Shown here: positions 22,904-32,330 of the stretch, one piece after another
How positions within the stretch are numbered: position 1 is the first letter of the stretch
How the letters are laid out: each line of letters opens with the position of its first letter
Origin: Porticoccus hydrocarbonoclasticus MCTG13d
GTDB lineage: Bacteria; Pseudomonadota; Gammaproteobacteria; Pseudomonadales; Porticoccaceae
Length of the DNA stretch: 64,000 bases
Direction: 5' to 3'
Assembly: GCF_000744735.1 (NCBI RefSeq)
Contig: NZ_JQMM01000001.1
Coordinates: 1,674,001-1,738,000 of the forward strand
Position numbers and translations under genes: made by a program
Notes under the pieces: model-generated
What the model was told of the DNA's origin: nothing
The model's input: the letters and a program-made list of their open reading frames with translations, nothing else
Databases searched by the model: none

Positions 22904-24060
22904 GAAACCTGTTATGCCTTTTTCTTGCCTCATTACTGGTTTCAGGTTGTGGCCCTTTAAAAAATCTCGGCAGTGGCGGTAATGCGTCAGAAAAAACCGG
23001 CCCGGCGGCACTCGTTGCTTTTGAGCAAGAAGTAAACATAAACAAGCTGTGGTCGACCAACACCTTGGGTGAATATGCGTCAATCAACGGCGGGATTCGC
23101 CCGGCATTAGCTGCTGGCGTTATCTATGCTGCAGATAGTGGTGGTAATGTTGTTGCAGTTGATGCGGGCACCGGTGAGCAGATTTGGAAAAAAAGCCTCG
23201 ATTCACCGCTGGCTGGTGGCGTTGGCCTCGGCGGTAACCTGCTGGTTGTGGCGGGCACAGATGGTGATGTCTTTGCGTTGGAAGCCGAAACCGGTGAACA
23301 ACGATGGAGTGTCCGGGTTACCAGTGAAGTTTTGGCCGCTCCGGCAGTGAATGACGCTGTTGTCGTGGTGCAAAGCCATGATGGAAAGCTGGTGGGCTTG
23401 CACGCTTCCAATGGTGAAAGGCGATGGCAGTATGAAATTGACTCCCCTATTTTAACCTTACGAGGCACCAGTCCCCCGATTCTGTCAGACGGTATGCTGA
23501 TAGCCGGGTTCGCAAATGGCAAACTTGTGGCGTTGGCAGCTGAGTCCGGTTCTCTCCTTTGGGAGAATCGGCTGGCCATTCCTCAGGGCCGAACCGAGCT
23601 TGAGCGACTGATCGATATTGATGGACGTGCTGTGCTGGTGGATGAGGTGATCTATGCCTCTTCTTATCAGGGGCGAATTGGTGCCATTGCAAAGGCCACA
23701 GGACGCGGTATCTGGTACCAGAATTCTTCTTCAGTTCATGACCTAGCCTATGGTCTTGGGCAGGTGTATTCAGTGCAGAAAGACGATGAAGTACGTGCAA
23801 TCAGAGGTAATAGCGGACAGACACTCTGGAGTAATGATCAGTTGAGTTTACGCAAGTTAAACAGCCCGGTCACCATTGAAGCCTATCTGGCAGTGGCAGA
23901 TGCAGAAGGTTACCTTCATCTGCTATCACAAACTGATGGTCGATTTGTTGCACGGGTTAAAGTCGATGGTGATGGTGTTACTGCTCCCATGATTGCTGAT
24001 GGACAAAAACTTTATGTGCAAGATAACGGTGGCGGGTTGACCGCTTATCAGTTTGACTGA
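22900..24060 (+). CDS. bamB: Outer-membrane assembly lipoprotein BamB
   Basis: BamB is an eight-bladed beta-propeller lipoprotein of the BAM complex that inserts outer-membrane proteins. The 386 residues begin with a signal peptide and lipobox VSGC; PQQ-like blade motifs recur (VVAVDAGTGEQIWKKSLDSP, VFALEAETGEQRWSVRV, LVGLHASNGERRWQYEID, LVALAAESGSLLWENRL). The ATG overlaps the yfgM stop. Confidence 0.96.
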   Translation: MRNLLCLFLASLLVSGCGPLKNLGSGGNASEKTGPAALVAFEQEVNINKLWSTNTLGEYASINGGIRPALAAGVIYAADSGGNVVAVDAGTGEQIWKKSLDSPLAGGVGLGGNLLVVAGTDGDVFALEAETGEQRWSVRVTSEVLAAPAVNDAVVVVQSHDGKLVGLHASNGERRWQYEIDSPILTLRGTSPPILSDGMLIAGFANGKLVALAAESGSLLWENRLAIPQGRTELERLIDIDGRAVLVDEVIYASSYQGRIGAIAKATGRGIWYQNSSSVHDLAYGLGQVYSVQKDDEVRAIRGNSGQTLWSNDQLSLRKLNSPVTIEAYLAVADAEGYLHLLSQTDGRFVARVKVDGDGVTAPMIADGQKLYVQDNGGGLTAYQFD

Positions 24061-24191
24061 AACCGCCATTGAACAGCTGATCTGTTTGATACTTTGATAT
24101 CTCTGCATAGGCAGTCCTTGCCTGCCAGTTGTATGCTGGTGTTGCCAATAGCCATTCACCGAGCTAAGAAACCATCAATGGGTATAAATAC

Positions 24192-25583
24192 ATGATTCCG
24201 GTAATTGCTCTGGTTGGACGGCCCAATGTAGGAAAATCTACGCTTTTTAACCGTCTGACGAAAACCCGCGATGCCCTTGTTGCCAATTACCCGGGATTAA
24301 CCCGAGACCGTAAATATGGTGAAGGGGAAATGTTCGGCCGCAGATATATGTTAATTGATACTGGCGGCATAACAGGAGAAGAAGAGGGTATTGACACGGC
24401 GATGGCGGCACAGTCGATGTTGGCTGTTGATGAAGCAGATGCGGTGTTACTTATTGTGGACAGCCGTGATGGTCTGACTCCCGTTGACCGGCGTTTAGCC
24501 ACCTATCTTCGTGAAAAAGGTCGCCTGGTCTATCTGGTGGCGAACAAGATTGACGGGGTGAATGCCGACGTCGCCATCGCTGAATTTTACGAACTGGGTT
24601 TTTCGGACGTTTTTCCCACCACAGCTACTCATGGGCGCGGTGTCAGGCATCTCATGGAAACAGTGCTGGAGCCTTTTCCCGAGTTAGAGGAGCCGATCCA
24701 GGCCGATATAGAGCGGCGCATCAAGATTGCCGTTGTCGGTCGTCCCAATGTGGGTAAATCCACCCTGGTAAACCGCTTGCTCGGTGAGGATCGCGTTATT
24801 GTCTTTGATTTGCCTGGCACCACCCGCGACAGCATTTATATCGACTATGAGCGGGATGGAAAATCCTATACGCTGATTGATACTGCGGGTATCCGACGCC
24901 GTAAAAATGTTTCCCAGACGGTGGAGAAATTCTCCATCGTAAAGACCCTGCAAGCGATTGAAGATGCCAATGTAGTGGTGTTGCTGATTGATGCCCATGA
25001 GGGGCTTGTCGATCAGGACATGCATCTTATGGGCACTGCGATTGAGTCAGGCAGAGCATTAGTGGTGGCGGTAAACAAATGGGATGGTTTGGACGCTGAT
25101 GCCAAGGCCAGAATCAAAACAGAATTACAACGCCGCCTGAGGTTTGTCGAATTTGCGGATATTCATTTTATATCAGCTTTTCACGGGACTGGTGTCGGGC
25201 ATCTCTACAAATCCATCGAGAAGGCGTACGCTTCGGCAACTGATAAGTTGGGTACTAACCGCCTAACCCGGATTTTGCAGGATGCTGTGACTGAGCATCA
25301 GCCTCCCTTGGTGAGAGGGCGTCGTATCAAACTCCGATATGCACATGCTGGTGGACAGAATCCTCCGTTGATCGTCATACATGGTAACCAGACAGCGGAT
25401 GTGCCCAGTCACTATGCTCGATACTTGGAAAAAGCGTTTCGCAAGGCCCTCGACCTACAAGGGACACCGATTAAGATTGAGTTTCGTTCGGGAGAAAATC
25501 CGTTTGCGGGGAAAAAGAACCAACTAACGACTCGGCAGTTAGCGAAAAAGAGACGGTTAATGAAACACGTCAAGAAGAAATAA
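24192..25583 (+). CDS. der: GTPase Der
   Basis: Der (EngA) is an essential 50S ribosome-assembly GTPase with two tandem G domains. Both P-loops are visible, [15 protein letters not shown] near residue 8 and [15 protein letters not shown] near 183, with DTGG/DTAG and NKID/NKWD motifs for each, then the KH-like C-terminal domain ending in a Lys-rich tail. The 463 residues are typical. The 131-nt gap after bamB shows no gene. It is convergent with the next gene. Confidence 0.98.
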   Translation: MIPVIALVGRPNVGKSTLFNRLTKTRDALVANYPGLTRDRKYGEGEMFGRRYMLIDTGGITGEEEGIDTAMAAQSMLAVDEADAVLLIVDSRDGLTPVDRRLATYLREKGRLVYLVANKIDGVNADVAIAEFYELGFSDVFPTTATHGRGVRHLMETVLEPFPELEEPIQADIERRIKIAVVGRPNVGKSTLVNRLLGEDRVIVFDLPGTTRDSIYIDYERDGKSYTLIDTAGIRRRKNVSQTVEKFSIVKTLQAIEDANVVVLLIDAHEGLVDQDMHLMGTAIESGRALVVAVNKWDGLDADAKARIKTELQRRLRFVEFADIHFISAFHGTGVGHLYKSIEKAYASATDKLGTNRLTRILQDAVTEHQPPLVRGRRIKLRYAHAGGQNPPLIVIHGNQTADVPSHYARYLEKAFRKALDLQGTPIKIEFRSGENPFAGKKNQLTTRQLAKKRRLMKHVKKK

Positions 25584-25615
25584 TCGTATTCCCATCCGTG
25601 ACCATTGCTTATCAA

Positions 25616-26101
25616 TTAGGCTGCAGCCTGCGGCCTATCTTCAACCAACAATGCATAACTAGTCACGAAATCATCAGGGGAACCTGGATATTTCGGGTGG
25701 AAGTGACGTAACCAGTATACTCCCAGCGCTTTGATGTCATGGGCCTCAGGTAGTGCCTGCTCCGAGCGACGATAAATCATCCAGGCAATGGCAGTGGCGT
25801 ACTTGAGATTTGTAATCAATTCTGCATGGGGATCCTTCAGGAAACTATGCTGGCCCGCCAGTCCACGGATTTCACTGGCCAGGTGCGGGTGACGGATCAA
25901 ATATTTATCCCAAACTGCCTGATGCCTTGCTGGCGTAATGCGATAGAGACCAACGCGTTTTCCCTGGTGCCATCCACCGAGACCGGATTCCTGTGCGGCG
26001 GTACCAACCAGAAGATTTTCTTTGGCGGCGCTCCATTCGTTAAGATAACGGAGTGTTTCTCTGATGACCAAGTAACGTAGGTCTTCTGTCGTAAAAATCA
26101 T
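25616..26101 (-). CDS. Lysozyme/transglycosylase-like protein, function unproven
   Basis: From the ATG at 26101 (GGGAGC ribosome site just upstream) the protein has 161 residues with no signal peptide. The segment LLVGTAAQESGLGGWHQGKRVGLYRITPARHQAVW resembles the catalytic glutamate region of lysozyme-fold transglycosylases, where E in AQES would be catalytic. I recall similar proteins encoded by phages of marine gammaproteobacteria, usually without assigned function. An upstream in-frame start at 26164 lacks a good ribosome site. It stands alone between der and fumC with a divergent AT-rich upstream region. Confidence 0.7.
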   Translation of the reverse strand: MIFTTEDLRYLVIRETLRYLNEWSAAKENLLVGTAAQESGLGGWHQGKRVGLYRITPARHQAVWDKYLIRHPHLASEIRGLAGQHSFLKDPHAELITNLKYATAIAWMIYRRSEQALPEAHDIKALGVYWLRHFHPKYPGSPDDFVTSYALLVEDRPQAAA

Positions 26102-26425
26102 GGTAGCTCCCATTAGAACTATTCGCCTGATTGATATATTAAAAATTATTAGTATTTCTAGCATGTTAAGAGTGAAAACTCAATTTAAAATAACAATATG
26201 TGTTTAACTCTTATCGTTTAAAAAGCATGGTGTACAATAATTGATCAGTTTTTGGTGGGCTGGTCAACTCCATGCATACCCTGGTTACGTTCTGATTCCT
26301 GTTGGGGATCATCGATATCAGTATTATTACTCTGAGTTACTGCTTGGATTATCAATGCTTAATTTGAAAATATCGCAGTACTTTCGTAATTGGTCCATGC
26401 TAGTAAGTGAAAGGGGGGAATTGAC
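26102..26425. other. AT-rich intergenic region between lysozyme-like gene and fumC
   Basis: These 324 bp separate divergent genes and must hold both promoters. The composition is markedly more AT-rich than the neighbours at 26125-26240. TAAGAGT (26167-26173) and ACTCTTA (26207-26213) form an inverted repeat. TACAAT at 26233 could be a -10 box for fumC but lacks a good -35. A 62-codon open frame (26241-26429) overlapping the fumC start has no recognisable features. Confidence 0.5.
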
Positions 26426-27811
26426 ATGACATTCAGAACCGAGCGTGATTCTCTGGGAGAGATTCAAATCCCTGAATACGCACTTTGGGGCGCGCAAACG
26501 CAACGGGCAATAGTACACTTTCCCAACCTGGGCTACTCAATGCCTCATGGTGTTATTCAGGCACTTGCCCTGATAAAAAAGGCTGCTGCTCTGGCCAATC
26601 TGGAACTTGGTGAACTGCAGTCCAAGCAGTCTTCTCTGATTATTGCGGCCTGTGACGAAGTGTTGAGTCACAGGCATGATGAGCAGTTCCCGTTGTCCAT
26701 CTGGCAAAGCGGCAGTGGCACTCAGAGCAATATGAATATGAATGAGGTGGTTGCCAACCGTGCCAATGAGCTGGCTGGTCACATGCGTGGCGAGAAAACG
26801 CCGGTTCATCCAAATGACCATGTGAACCGATCCCAGTCCTCGAATGATGTCTTTCCAACTGCCATGCATTTGGCTGTCCTCTCCGTCTTGGAAGGAAAGT
26901 TGTTGCCACATTTGACAAACCTCCGGCATGCACTGGCCAAAAAACAACACGAATTCTCAGCGCAGTGGAAAGTAGGGCGAACCCATCTGATGGATGCAGC
27001 ACCGATGACATTGGGCCAGGAGTTCAGTGGTTATGTTGCACAGCTGGATTTCAGCCTGAAGCAGCTACAGCAGGCAAAACAGGATTTGCTGCCACTGGCT
27101 ATTGGCGGTACAGCTGTGGGTACCGGGTTGAATACGCCTGGTGGTTGGCAGGAGGCTGTGATAATGCAGTTGAGGGATTTGACGGGTATGCCTGTCGTGA
27201 CGGCACCTAATAAGTTTGCTGCCCTGTCGACGCATAATGCCATGTTGCGTGTCAGCAGCGCGTTGCGCCAGATTGCTGCTGATTTTATGGTGATCGGTAA
27301 CAATTTGCGGATGCTGGCCAGCGGCCCCAGAGCTGGGCTTTCTGAAATACAACTGCCGGCAAATGAACCTGGCAGCTCGATTATGCCCGGCAAGGTAAAT
27401 CCAACCCAGATTGAGTCGCTGACCATGATTGCGGCTCAGGTGATCGGTAATGATGCGGCCGTTGCCATGGCCTGCTCCCAGGGGCATTTGCAGTTAAATG
27501 TATTCAAACCCTTGATTGTCCATAACGTGTTGAGCTCAGTTGAGCTGTTGGGCAGTGGTGCGGATTACTTTAGCCGCTATTGCCTAGCAGGGATGGACTG
27601 TAACACCGCTCAGTTGGCAAACAATGTAGAGCGATCTCTGATGATCGTGACAGCATTGGCCCCTGAATTGGGGTACGACAAGGCGGCCGAGATCGCCAAA
27701 CGTGCCCAGCAACAGGACCAGACTATCCGTGAAGTCCTGATAGAGCAGGACATTCTCAGCGGTGAGGCTTTCGATGCATTAATCAGAGAGCATGTATTGG
27801 TCGATCGCTAG
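26426..27811 (+). CDS. fumC: Fumarate hydratase class II
   Basis: FumC hydrates fumarate to malate in the TCA cycle without an Fe-S cluster. The 461 residues contain SGTQSNMNMNEV, the conserved VHPNDHVNRSQSSND, GRTHLMDA and the superfamily signature GSSIMPGKVNPTQ. Having the cluster-free class is consistent with, but not proof of, economised Fe-S use. The stop codon abuts the left end of the palindromic element at 27811. Confidence 0.97.
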   Translation: MTFRTERDSLGEIQIPEYALWGAQTQRAIVHFPNLGYSMPHGVIQALALIKKAAALANLELGELQSKQSSLIIAACDEVLSHRHDEQFPLSIWQSGSGTQSNMNMNEVVANRANELAGHMRGEKTPVHPNDHVNRSQSSNDVFPTAMHLAVLSVLEGKLLPHLTNLRHALAKKQHEFSAQWKVGRTHLMDAAPMTLGQEFSGYVAQLDFSLKQLQQAKQDLLPLAIGGTAVGTGLNTPGGWQEAVIMQLRDLTGMPVVTAPNKFAALSTHNAMLRVSSALRQIAADFMVIGNNLRMLASGPRAGLSEIQLPANEPGSSIMPGKVNPTQIESLTMIAAQVIGNDAAVAMACSQGHLQLNVFKPLIVHNVLSSVELLGSGADYFSRYCLAGMDCNTAQLANNVERSLMIVTALAPELGYDKAAEIAKRAQQQDQTIREVLIEQDILSGEAFDALIREHVLVDR

Positions 27812-28114
27812 GGCCTGTTAATACGCATTAAATCATTGCTGCTGGAGGTCAGCCTTGTCCTCAACAAGGCAGAAGGAGAGAGAATTTAGTGGTTCTATTT
27901 GAGCGAGTGAGAGCCTGCCCCATGAACGCAGTGAGTGCTTTCGGCATAACGCAGATGAGGACAAAATTGGCCCCGGCTCTACGGGTTGTTACCCAACAAT
28001 GTCCACTTGGCGTTGCGCCTCGCTCATTTAGAGCCACCAAATCACGTTCACCGCGCCTAAATTCGGCATTGTTGGGTAAACAACCGCGGCTATTCAATGC
28101 GTATTAACAGGCCC
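27811..28114. mobile_element. MITE-like palindromic element with 23-bp terminal inverted repeats
   Basis: The left end 27811-27833 begins GGGCCTGTTAATACGCATT and the right end 28092-28114 is its reverse complement with one mismatch in 23. Two further inverted pairs are nested inside: about 27882-27906 with about 28018-28042 (roughly 20 of 25 matching), and about 27979-27999 with 28064-28084 (one indel, one mismatch). No transposase is encoded; the open frames inside are chance frames over repeats. No clear target-site duplication is seen. The left end supplies the final G of the fumC stop codon. Best reading: a non-autonomous miniature transposon. Confidence 0.75.
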
Positions 28115-28159
28115 CAACTTGGTCATCAGGTACTTTCTGGCAGGTTTGTTGAGCTGCGT

Positions 28160-28519
28160 TCAATCGAACCAGTGTGCAAGACGTTGTCGCGCGCGATCTT
28201 TCACTTGTTGATCAATATAACCGGCAAGGGTGGCAACCGCGCTAGCGATAACCGCAAGGTCATCCACATAGCCTCCGGGGATAAAATCCGGAATGGTGTC
28301 TGTAGGTAGAATGAAGTAGGCCAAGGCACTGTATACCGTGGCCTTGGCCCAGGCCGGGGTATCCGGCCGTCTGGCGGCGTAATGGAGCCACAAACACTTC
28401 TCAATTAATTCACGGCCAGCTGTCTTTGCTGCATGCCTGACTTTGATCCAGAAGTCAGTGCCGGAATAGCGGAGCTTTTTTTCCACCTTGATAGGTGCTG
28501 TGCCTGTTTCTGTCACCAT
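28160..28519 (-). CDS. YkvA/DUF1232 family membrane protein
   Basis: The 119-residue protein has the DUF1232 core at about residues 57-95: WAKATVYSALAYFILPTDTIPDFIPGGYVDDLAV, a short hydrophobic segment with the conserved P-D-IPD-IP signature. The biochemical function of the family is unknown. It is transcribed in the same direction as argS with an 86-nt gap, so cotranscription is possible. Confidence 0.85.
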   Translation of the reverse strand: MVTETGTAPIKVEKKLRYSGTDFWIKVRHAAKTAGRELIEKCLWLHYAARRPDTPAWAKATVYSALAYFILPTDTIPDFIPGGYVDDLAVIASAVATLAGYIDQQVKDRARQRLAHWFD

Positions 28520-28605
28520 AAATAAAGGCTAGTCGGATTCTGATCGAAGTCAAAAACAGTTTGGAGAACAAAAAGCGATATCCAGTCAATGATTTTCGAA
28601 AAGCC

Positions 28606-30342
28606 TTACATTTGCTCCATTACCTCAATCCCGAGCAGGTTCAGGCCCTTGGCCATCACTCTGGCGGTGAGTTGGGAAATGGCCAGTCGGCTGGATCGGG
28701 TGTCTTCTACCACATCTTGCCTGAGGATCGGACAGTGCTCATAGAATGTCATGAAACTGCTGGCTAGTTCGTAAAGATAATTACAAAGAATATGGGGATA
28801 GCCATCAAGGGCCAGTTGTTCAAGAGTCGTCCCGAACTGTAGAAGTTTCAGAGCCAGATCTTTTTCCTGTTGTGTCGTGAGAATAATGTTTCCTGTCGAA
28901 CAATCGAAGTTGATATCAGCTCGGCGGAAAATACTGCGGATCCGGGTATAGGCATATTGTAGATAGGGCGCGGTGTTGCCCTCGAAGCTGAGCATGCTGT
29001 CCCAATCAAAAATGTAGTCGTTGGTGCGTGTCTTACTCAAATCTGCGTACTTGATGGCACCAATGCCTACTTTTCGTCCAATGGCGGCAACCTCATCAAT
29101 GCCGAGTTCGGGGTTCTTTTCTCTCACTAGTGTACAGGCGCGCTCAATACCTTCCTGGAGTAGTTCCGTGAGTTTGACGGTCCCGCCAGTACGGGTTTTG
29201 AACGGTTTGCCGTCCTTACCCATCATGGTGCCGAAGGGGAGGTGTTCGAGTGCTATCTCTGTATTCACAAACCCGGCCTTTTTTGCCAGTGTAAATACTT
29301 GTTTCATATGAAGTGATTGCCTGGCATCGATAAAGTATAGAATGCGATCCGCCTGTAATGTCATGCTGCGGTGACGCAGTGCAGCAAGATCAGTTGTTGC
29401 GTAGAGAAAACCCCCGTCAGATTTCTGCACAATGACGGGGCTGGGCTTTCCTTCTTTATCTGCCAGCTCTTCGAGAAAGACGACCTTGGCGCCCTGGTCT
29501 TCAACGAGCAGTCGCTGTTGTTCTAGCGACTCAATAATCCCTGCCAGTTCCTCGTTGTAGGCGCTTTCTGCCTTGATATCACTGTGTTTCAGCGTGACGT
29601 TGAGGTTGAGGTAGATGGCCTCACTGTGTGTGATTGAAGTGTCGATAAAACGCTGCCAAAGCTGGCGGCAATGGTGGTCACCTGATTGCAGTTTGACTAC
29701 GTATTGGCGTGCCTTCTGCGCAAATTTTTCATCTTGGTCAAAGTGTTGTTTGGCCTGTTGATAAAAAATCTCCAGATCCCCCAGAGCCAGTTCAGGTCGC
29801 TCCCCTTCACCCAAATGCTCCTCAAGCTCAGCAATCAGCATGCCAAATTGGGTGCCCCAATCCCCCATGTGGTTCTGACGGACCACGTCGTGGCCCAGGA
29901 ACTCAAGGGTGCGAACTACTGCGTCACCGATAATCGTACTGCGCAGATGCCCTACATGCATCTCCTTGGCCAAATTGGGTCCGGAATAATCAACGACAAC
30001 TCTCTGTTGATTCGGCACTGGTACACCAAGTTTTTCATCCCCGATCAGTTTTTGTAACTGAGTTGCAATAAATTGGTTTGACAGGTGAATATTGATGAAT
30101 CCCGGGCCAGCAATCTCGACATGATCAGCAATATCAGTCAAATCGAGATGCTTGATAATCTCGGCGGCCAAATCCCGCGGACGGCTTTTTAGCCGCTTGG
30201 CAGCTGCCATGGCACCATTGGCTTGAAAATTGCCAAACTCTGGTCTGGTACTGAGGGCGATATTGGCCGGGCAGTCATCAGGAATGTTTGCTGCTGACAT
30301 GGCAGCCCGTACACGTTGTTCGATCAGGTTTTTAATACTCAT
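28606..30342 (-). CDS. argS: Arginyl-tRNA synthetase
   Basis: ArgRS charges tRNA-Arg. The 578 residues show the N-terminal Add1 domain ([16 protein letters not shown]), the class I HIGH-type motif [10 protein letters not shown] (about residue 123), [11 protein letters not shown], and the degenerate KMSKS region ([14 protein letters not shown]) expected for ArgRS, followed by the DALR anticodon domain ending in [12 protein letters not shown]. It is divergent from bolA across 276 bp with no evident gene. Confidence 0.98.
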   Translation of the reverse strand: MSIKNLIEQRVRAAMSAANIPDDCPANIALSTRPEFGNFQANGAMAAAKRLKSRPRDLAAEIIKHLDLTDIADHVEIAGPGFINIHLSNQFIATQLQKLIGDEKLGVPVPNQQRVVVDYSGPNLAKEMHVGHLRSTIIGDAVVRTLEFLGHDVVRQNHMGDWGTQFGMLIAELEEHLGEGERPELALGDLEIFYQQAKQHFDQDEKFAQKARQYVVKLQSGDHHCRQLWQRFIDTSITHSEAIYLNLNVTLKHSDIKAESAYNEELAGIIESLEQQRLLVEDQGAKVVFLEELADKEGKPSPVIVQKSDGGFLYATTDLAALRHRSMTLQADRILYFIDARQSLHMKQVFTLAKKAGFVNTEIALEHLPFGTMMGKDGKPFKTRTGGTVKLTELLQEGIERACTLVREKNPELGIDEVAAIGRKVGIGAIKYADLSKTRTNDYIFDWDSMLSFEGNTAPYLQYAYTRIRSIFRRADINFDCSTGNIILTTQQEKDLALKLLQFGTTLEQLALDGYPHILCNYLYELASSFMTFYEHCPILRQDVVEDTRSSRLAISQLTARVMAKGLNLLGIEVMEQM

Positions 30343-30618
30343 AAGCGGGCAGGATGTGTCTTGTTAAGAGAAAACGGGATTGTAGTACCCCAACTCCAAA
30401 AAGCCAGTAGTGGCGGTTGATGGATAAAGGGGCTGCCAGTATAGTCGAAGATCATGTCTATGCCTGACAGTAATCCGGCATTACCTTGGTTTTACGTTGA
30501 TCAGTGGGTGATTTGAGATCGCTTTTTCGGTAATGGCCTTCTTCGCATGAATATTTTCGAAACAGGCAAGTAGTTGGGACGTTCATTATTAAATGGTTTA
30601 GATTTTTTCGAGGTGACA

Positions 30619-30927
30619 TTGCAAGTTCAAAAGATCATTGAAAACAAACTGACAGCGGCATTTACACCGGATTTTCTCCAAGTGCTGAACGAGAGCCACA
30701 TGCATGCGGTTCCCGTGGATTCAGAAACGCATTTTAAGCTGGTTATCGTCTCTGGTTCATTTGAGGGGATGCGGGCCGTTAAGCGTCACCAGCGAGTGTA
30801 CCAGCTGCTATCTGATGAGCTGGCTGGTGGCGTTCATGCCCTGGCACTGCATATCTTCACGCCTGACGAATGGCGAGAGCAAAAGTGTGCACCTTCGTCA
30901 CCAGACTGTATGGGGAAAAACGGCTAG
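30619..30927 (+). CDS. bolA: BolA family protein
   Basis: BolA proteins act with monothiol glutaredoxins in Fe-S trafficking and, in E. coli, influence morphology under stress. The family core is clear: LQVLNESHMHAVPVDSETHFKLVIVSGSFEGM, RHQRVYQLLSDEL and GGVHALALHIFTPDEW. I chose TTG at 30619 (GAGG 5 nt upstream, 102 residues); GTG at 30613 or TTG at 30574 are possible and would lengthen the N-terminus beyond the family. The C-terminal SSPDC tail resembles the E. coli protein. Confidence 0.88.
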   Translation: MQVQKIIENKLTAAFTPDFLQVLNESHMHAVPVDSETHFKLVIVSGSFEGMRAVKRHQRVYQLLSDELAGGVHALALHIFTPDEWREQKCAPSSPDCMGKNG

Positions 30928-31004
30928 TTCCGGAAGATCTCGCCACCGTTGAGCGGAGTTTGGGACCACTGACAATTATTCACGGATAACAATAGGGGTA
31001 TTAC

Positions 31005-31424
31005 ATGAAAAAAATGCAAGCTTTACTGGTGATGCTGATGATTCTATCCCCGACAATTTATGCTGGTGGAACGACTGATACTGGTTCTGCCAGTGCCTAT
31101 ATTATTTCTCCCAAAGATGGTGAAACCGTGAGCAGTCCGGTGACTGTGCGATTCGGTCTGAATGGTATTGGTGTTGCGCCGGCAGGTGTTGAGCGGGAAC
31201 ATACAGGACATCATCATTTACTGATTAATGTTCAGCAATTGCCTGATAAGGACAAACCCATTCCGGCTGATGATCAACACCGTCACTTTGGTGGTGGCCA
31301 GACTGAGGTGAGTCTTGAACTGCCTCCTGGTGAACACAAGCTGCAATTACTCCTCGGAGACCATTTTCATATTCCGCACAACCCTCCAGTACTTTCTGAG
31401 CCAATAATCATTAAGGTGTATTGA
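31005..31424 (+). CDS. Exported DUF4399 protein, histidine-rich
   Basis: The 139-residue protein has a signal peptide (about 1-20, cleavage after IYA) and a single DUF4399 domain: YIISPKDGETVSSPVTVRFGLNGIGVAPAG, then EHTGHHHLLIN and LLGDHFHIPHNPPV. The clustered histidines could bind metal, but this is inference and no role is established. Predicted periplasmic. It precedes ompW by 108 nt on the same strand; the Anr-type box between them suggests ompW has its own promoter. Confidence 0.85.
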   Translation: MKKMQALLVMLMILSPTIYAGGTTDTGSASAYIISPKDGETVSSPVTVRFGLNGIGVAPAGVEREHTGHHHLLINVQQLPDKDKPIPADDQHRHFGGGQTEVSLELPPGEHKLQLLLGDHFHIPHNPPVLSEPIIIKVY

Positions 31425-31452
31425 TCTAGCGCAAGTCGATGATTCTGTTTAC

Positions 31453-31494
31453 TTAATCCAGATCAAATGGTGGTAGTGAAGCGCTTGGTTTAAT
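31453..31494 (+). promoter_or_regulatory. Anr/FNR-type class II promoter of ompW
   Basis: TTAATCCAGATCAA (31453-31466) matches the FNR/Anr consensus TTGATnnnnATCAA at 9 of 10 fixed positions. TTTAAT at 31489-31494 matches TATAAT at 5/6 and lies exactly where a -10 box belongs if the box centre (31459.5) is at -41.5, the class II activator position. Transcription would start near 31501, giving a 32-nt leader. The probable regulator is encoded less than 1 kb away. Confidence 0.75.
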
Positions 31495-31532
31495 GGCCTT
31501 GTCTTTTAGTGCTACCTTTCTGGAGAAAGTAA

Positions 31533-32228
31533 ATGTTCAAGCAAAAAGCATTGTCGCTGGCAATTCATATGACCCTGGCCGGGAGTCTTTTGGCCGGAAC
31601 CACAGGTGTTATGGCCTACGAGGCGGGAGATGTTATTGTCCGCGCAGGTGCCGCAACAGTTGAACCTAACGATGACAGCAGCCGTCTTACACTTAATGGT
31701 GGCGGGTTGCCGAACAGCAAGGCCTATGTCGATTCCGACACTCAGCTCGGTCTTACCCTGACCTATATGTTGACGGATCACCTGGGTTTAGGCCTGTTGG
31801 CAGCCACGCCCTTTAAACACGATATTAAAGCCAAAAATTTGCTGGTTCCCGGAAAGATTGATGCGGGTTCGACCAAACATTTACCACCTACCCTGACGCT
31901 GCAATATTTTCCGATGAAAGCTGAGTCCCGGTTCCAGCCCTATGCCGGGGTCGGTATTAACTACACAAAATTTTTCGAAGAGGATGTTGCCAGTGAACTT
32001 GAGGGGATTGTCGGTGCAGGCGGCAAGTTAAAACTTGATGACTCCTGGGGTGTGGCGTTTGAACTGGGTATGGATTACGCATTGTCCGATCGTTGGGTAG
32101 TCAATGCCGCAGTGTGGTATATCGATATCGATACCGATGCGAAATTCAATTTCCCGGGTGCTGAGGTGAAGACCAAGGTGGATATTGATCCACTGGTCTA
32201 TATGGTGGGTATAGGCTACAAGTTTTAA
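31533..32228 (+). CDS. ompW: Outer membrane protein OmpW
   Basis: OmpW is an eight-stranded outer-membrane beta-barrel proposed to carry small hydrophobic molecules. The 231 residues begin with a signal peptide (cleavage near VMA-YEAGD) followed by GDVIVRAGAATVEPND, LGLTLTYMLTDHLGLGLLAATPFKHDI, PTLTLQYF and the C-terminal aromatic residue (GYKF) used for BAM recognition. A CTGGAGAAAG ribosome site precedes the ATG. ompW is FNR-regulated in E. coli, which agrees with the box upstream here. Confidence 0.95.
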   Translation: MFKQKALSLAIHMTLAGSLLAGTTGVMAYEAGDVIVRAGAATVEPNDDSSRLTLNGGGLPNSKAYVDSDTQLGLTLTYMLTDHLGLGLLAATPFKHDIKAKNLLVPGKIDAGSTKHLPPTLTLQYFPMKAESRFQPYAGVGINYTKFFEEDVASELEGIVGAGGKLKLDDSWGVAFELGMDYALSDRWVVNAAVWYIDIDTDAKFNFPGAEVKTKVDIDPLVYMVGIGYKF

Positions 32229-32254
32229 CTAAGAACTTGGTTAGCTAATTGCAC

Positions 32255-32283
32255 AAAAGCCGGTTTCATAAACCGGCTTTTTT
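32255..32283 (+). terminator. Rho-independent terminator after ompW
   Basis: AAAAGCCGGTTT and AAACCGGCTTTT form a perfect 12-bp stem with a 3-nt loop, followed by T residues. It can work in both directions and lies between the convergent ompW and anr genes. Confidence 0.9.
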
Positions 32284-32330
32284 GTTTCTGTATCAATCAA
32301 AAATCAAAACAAGGGATTAATTGAAAAATC

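Noticed and set aside
26241-26429. 62-codon frame overlapping the fumC start by 4 nt
   Set aside because: No ribosome site and no conserved features; the region is better explained as the fumC promoter and leader.
27861-28107. Open frames on both strands inside the palindromic element
   Set aside because: They follow from the inverted repeats and show no transposase motif.
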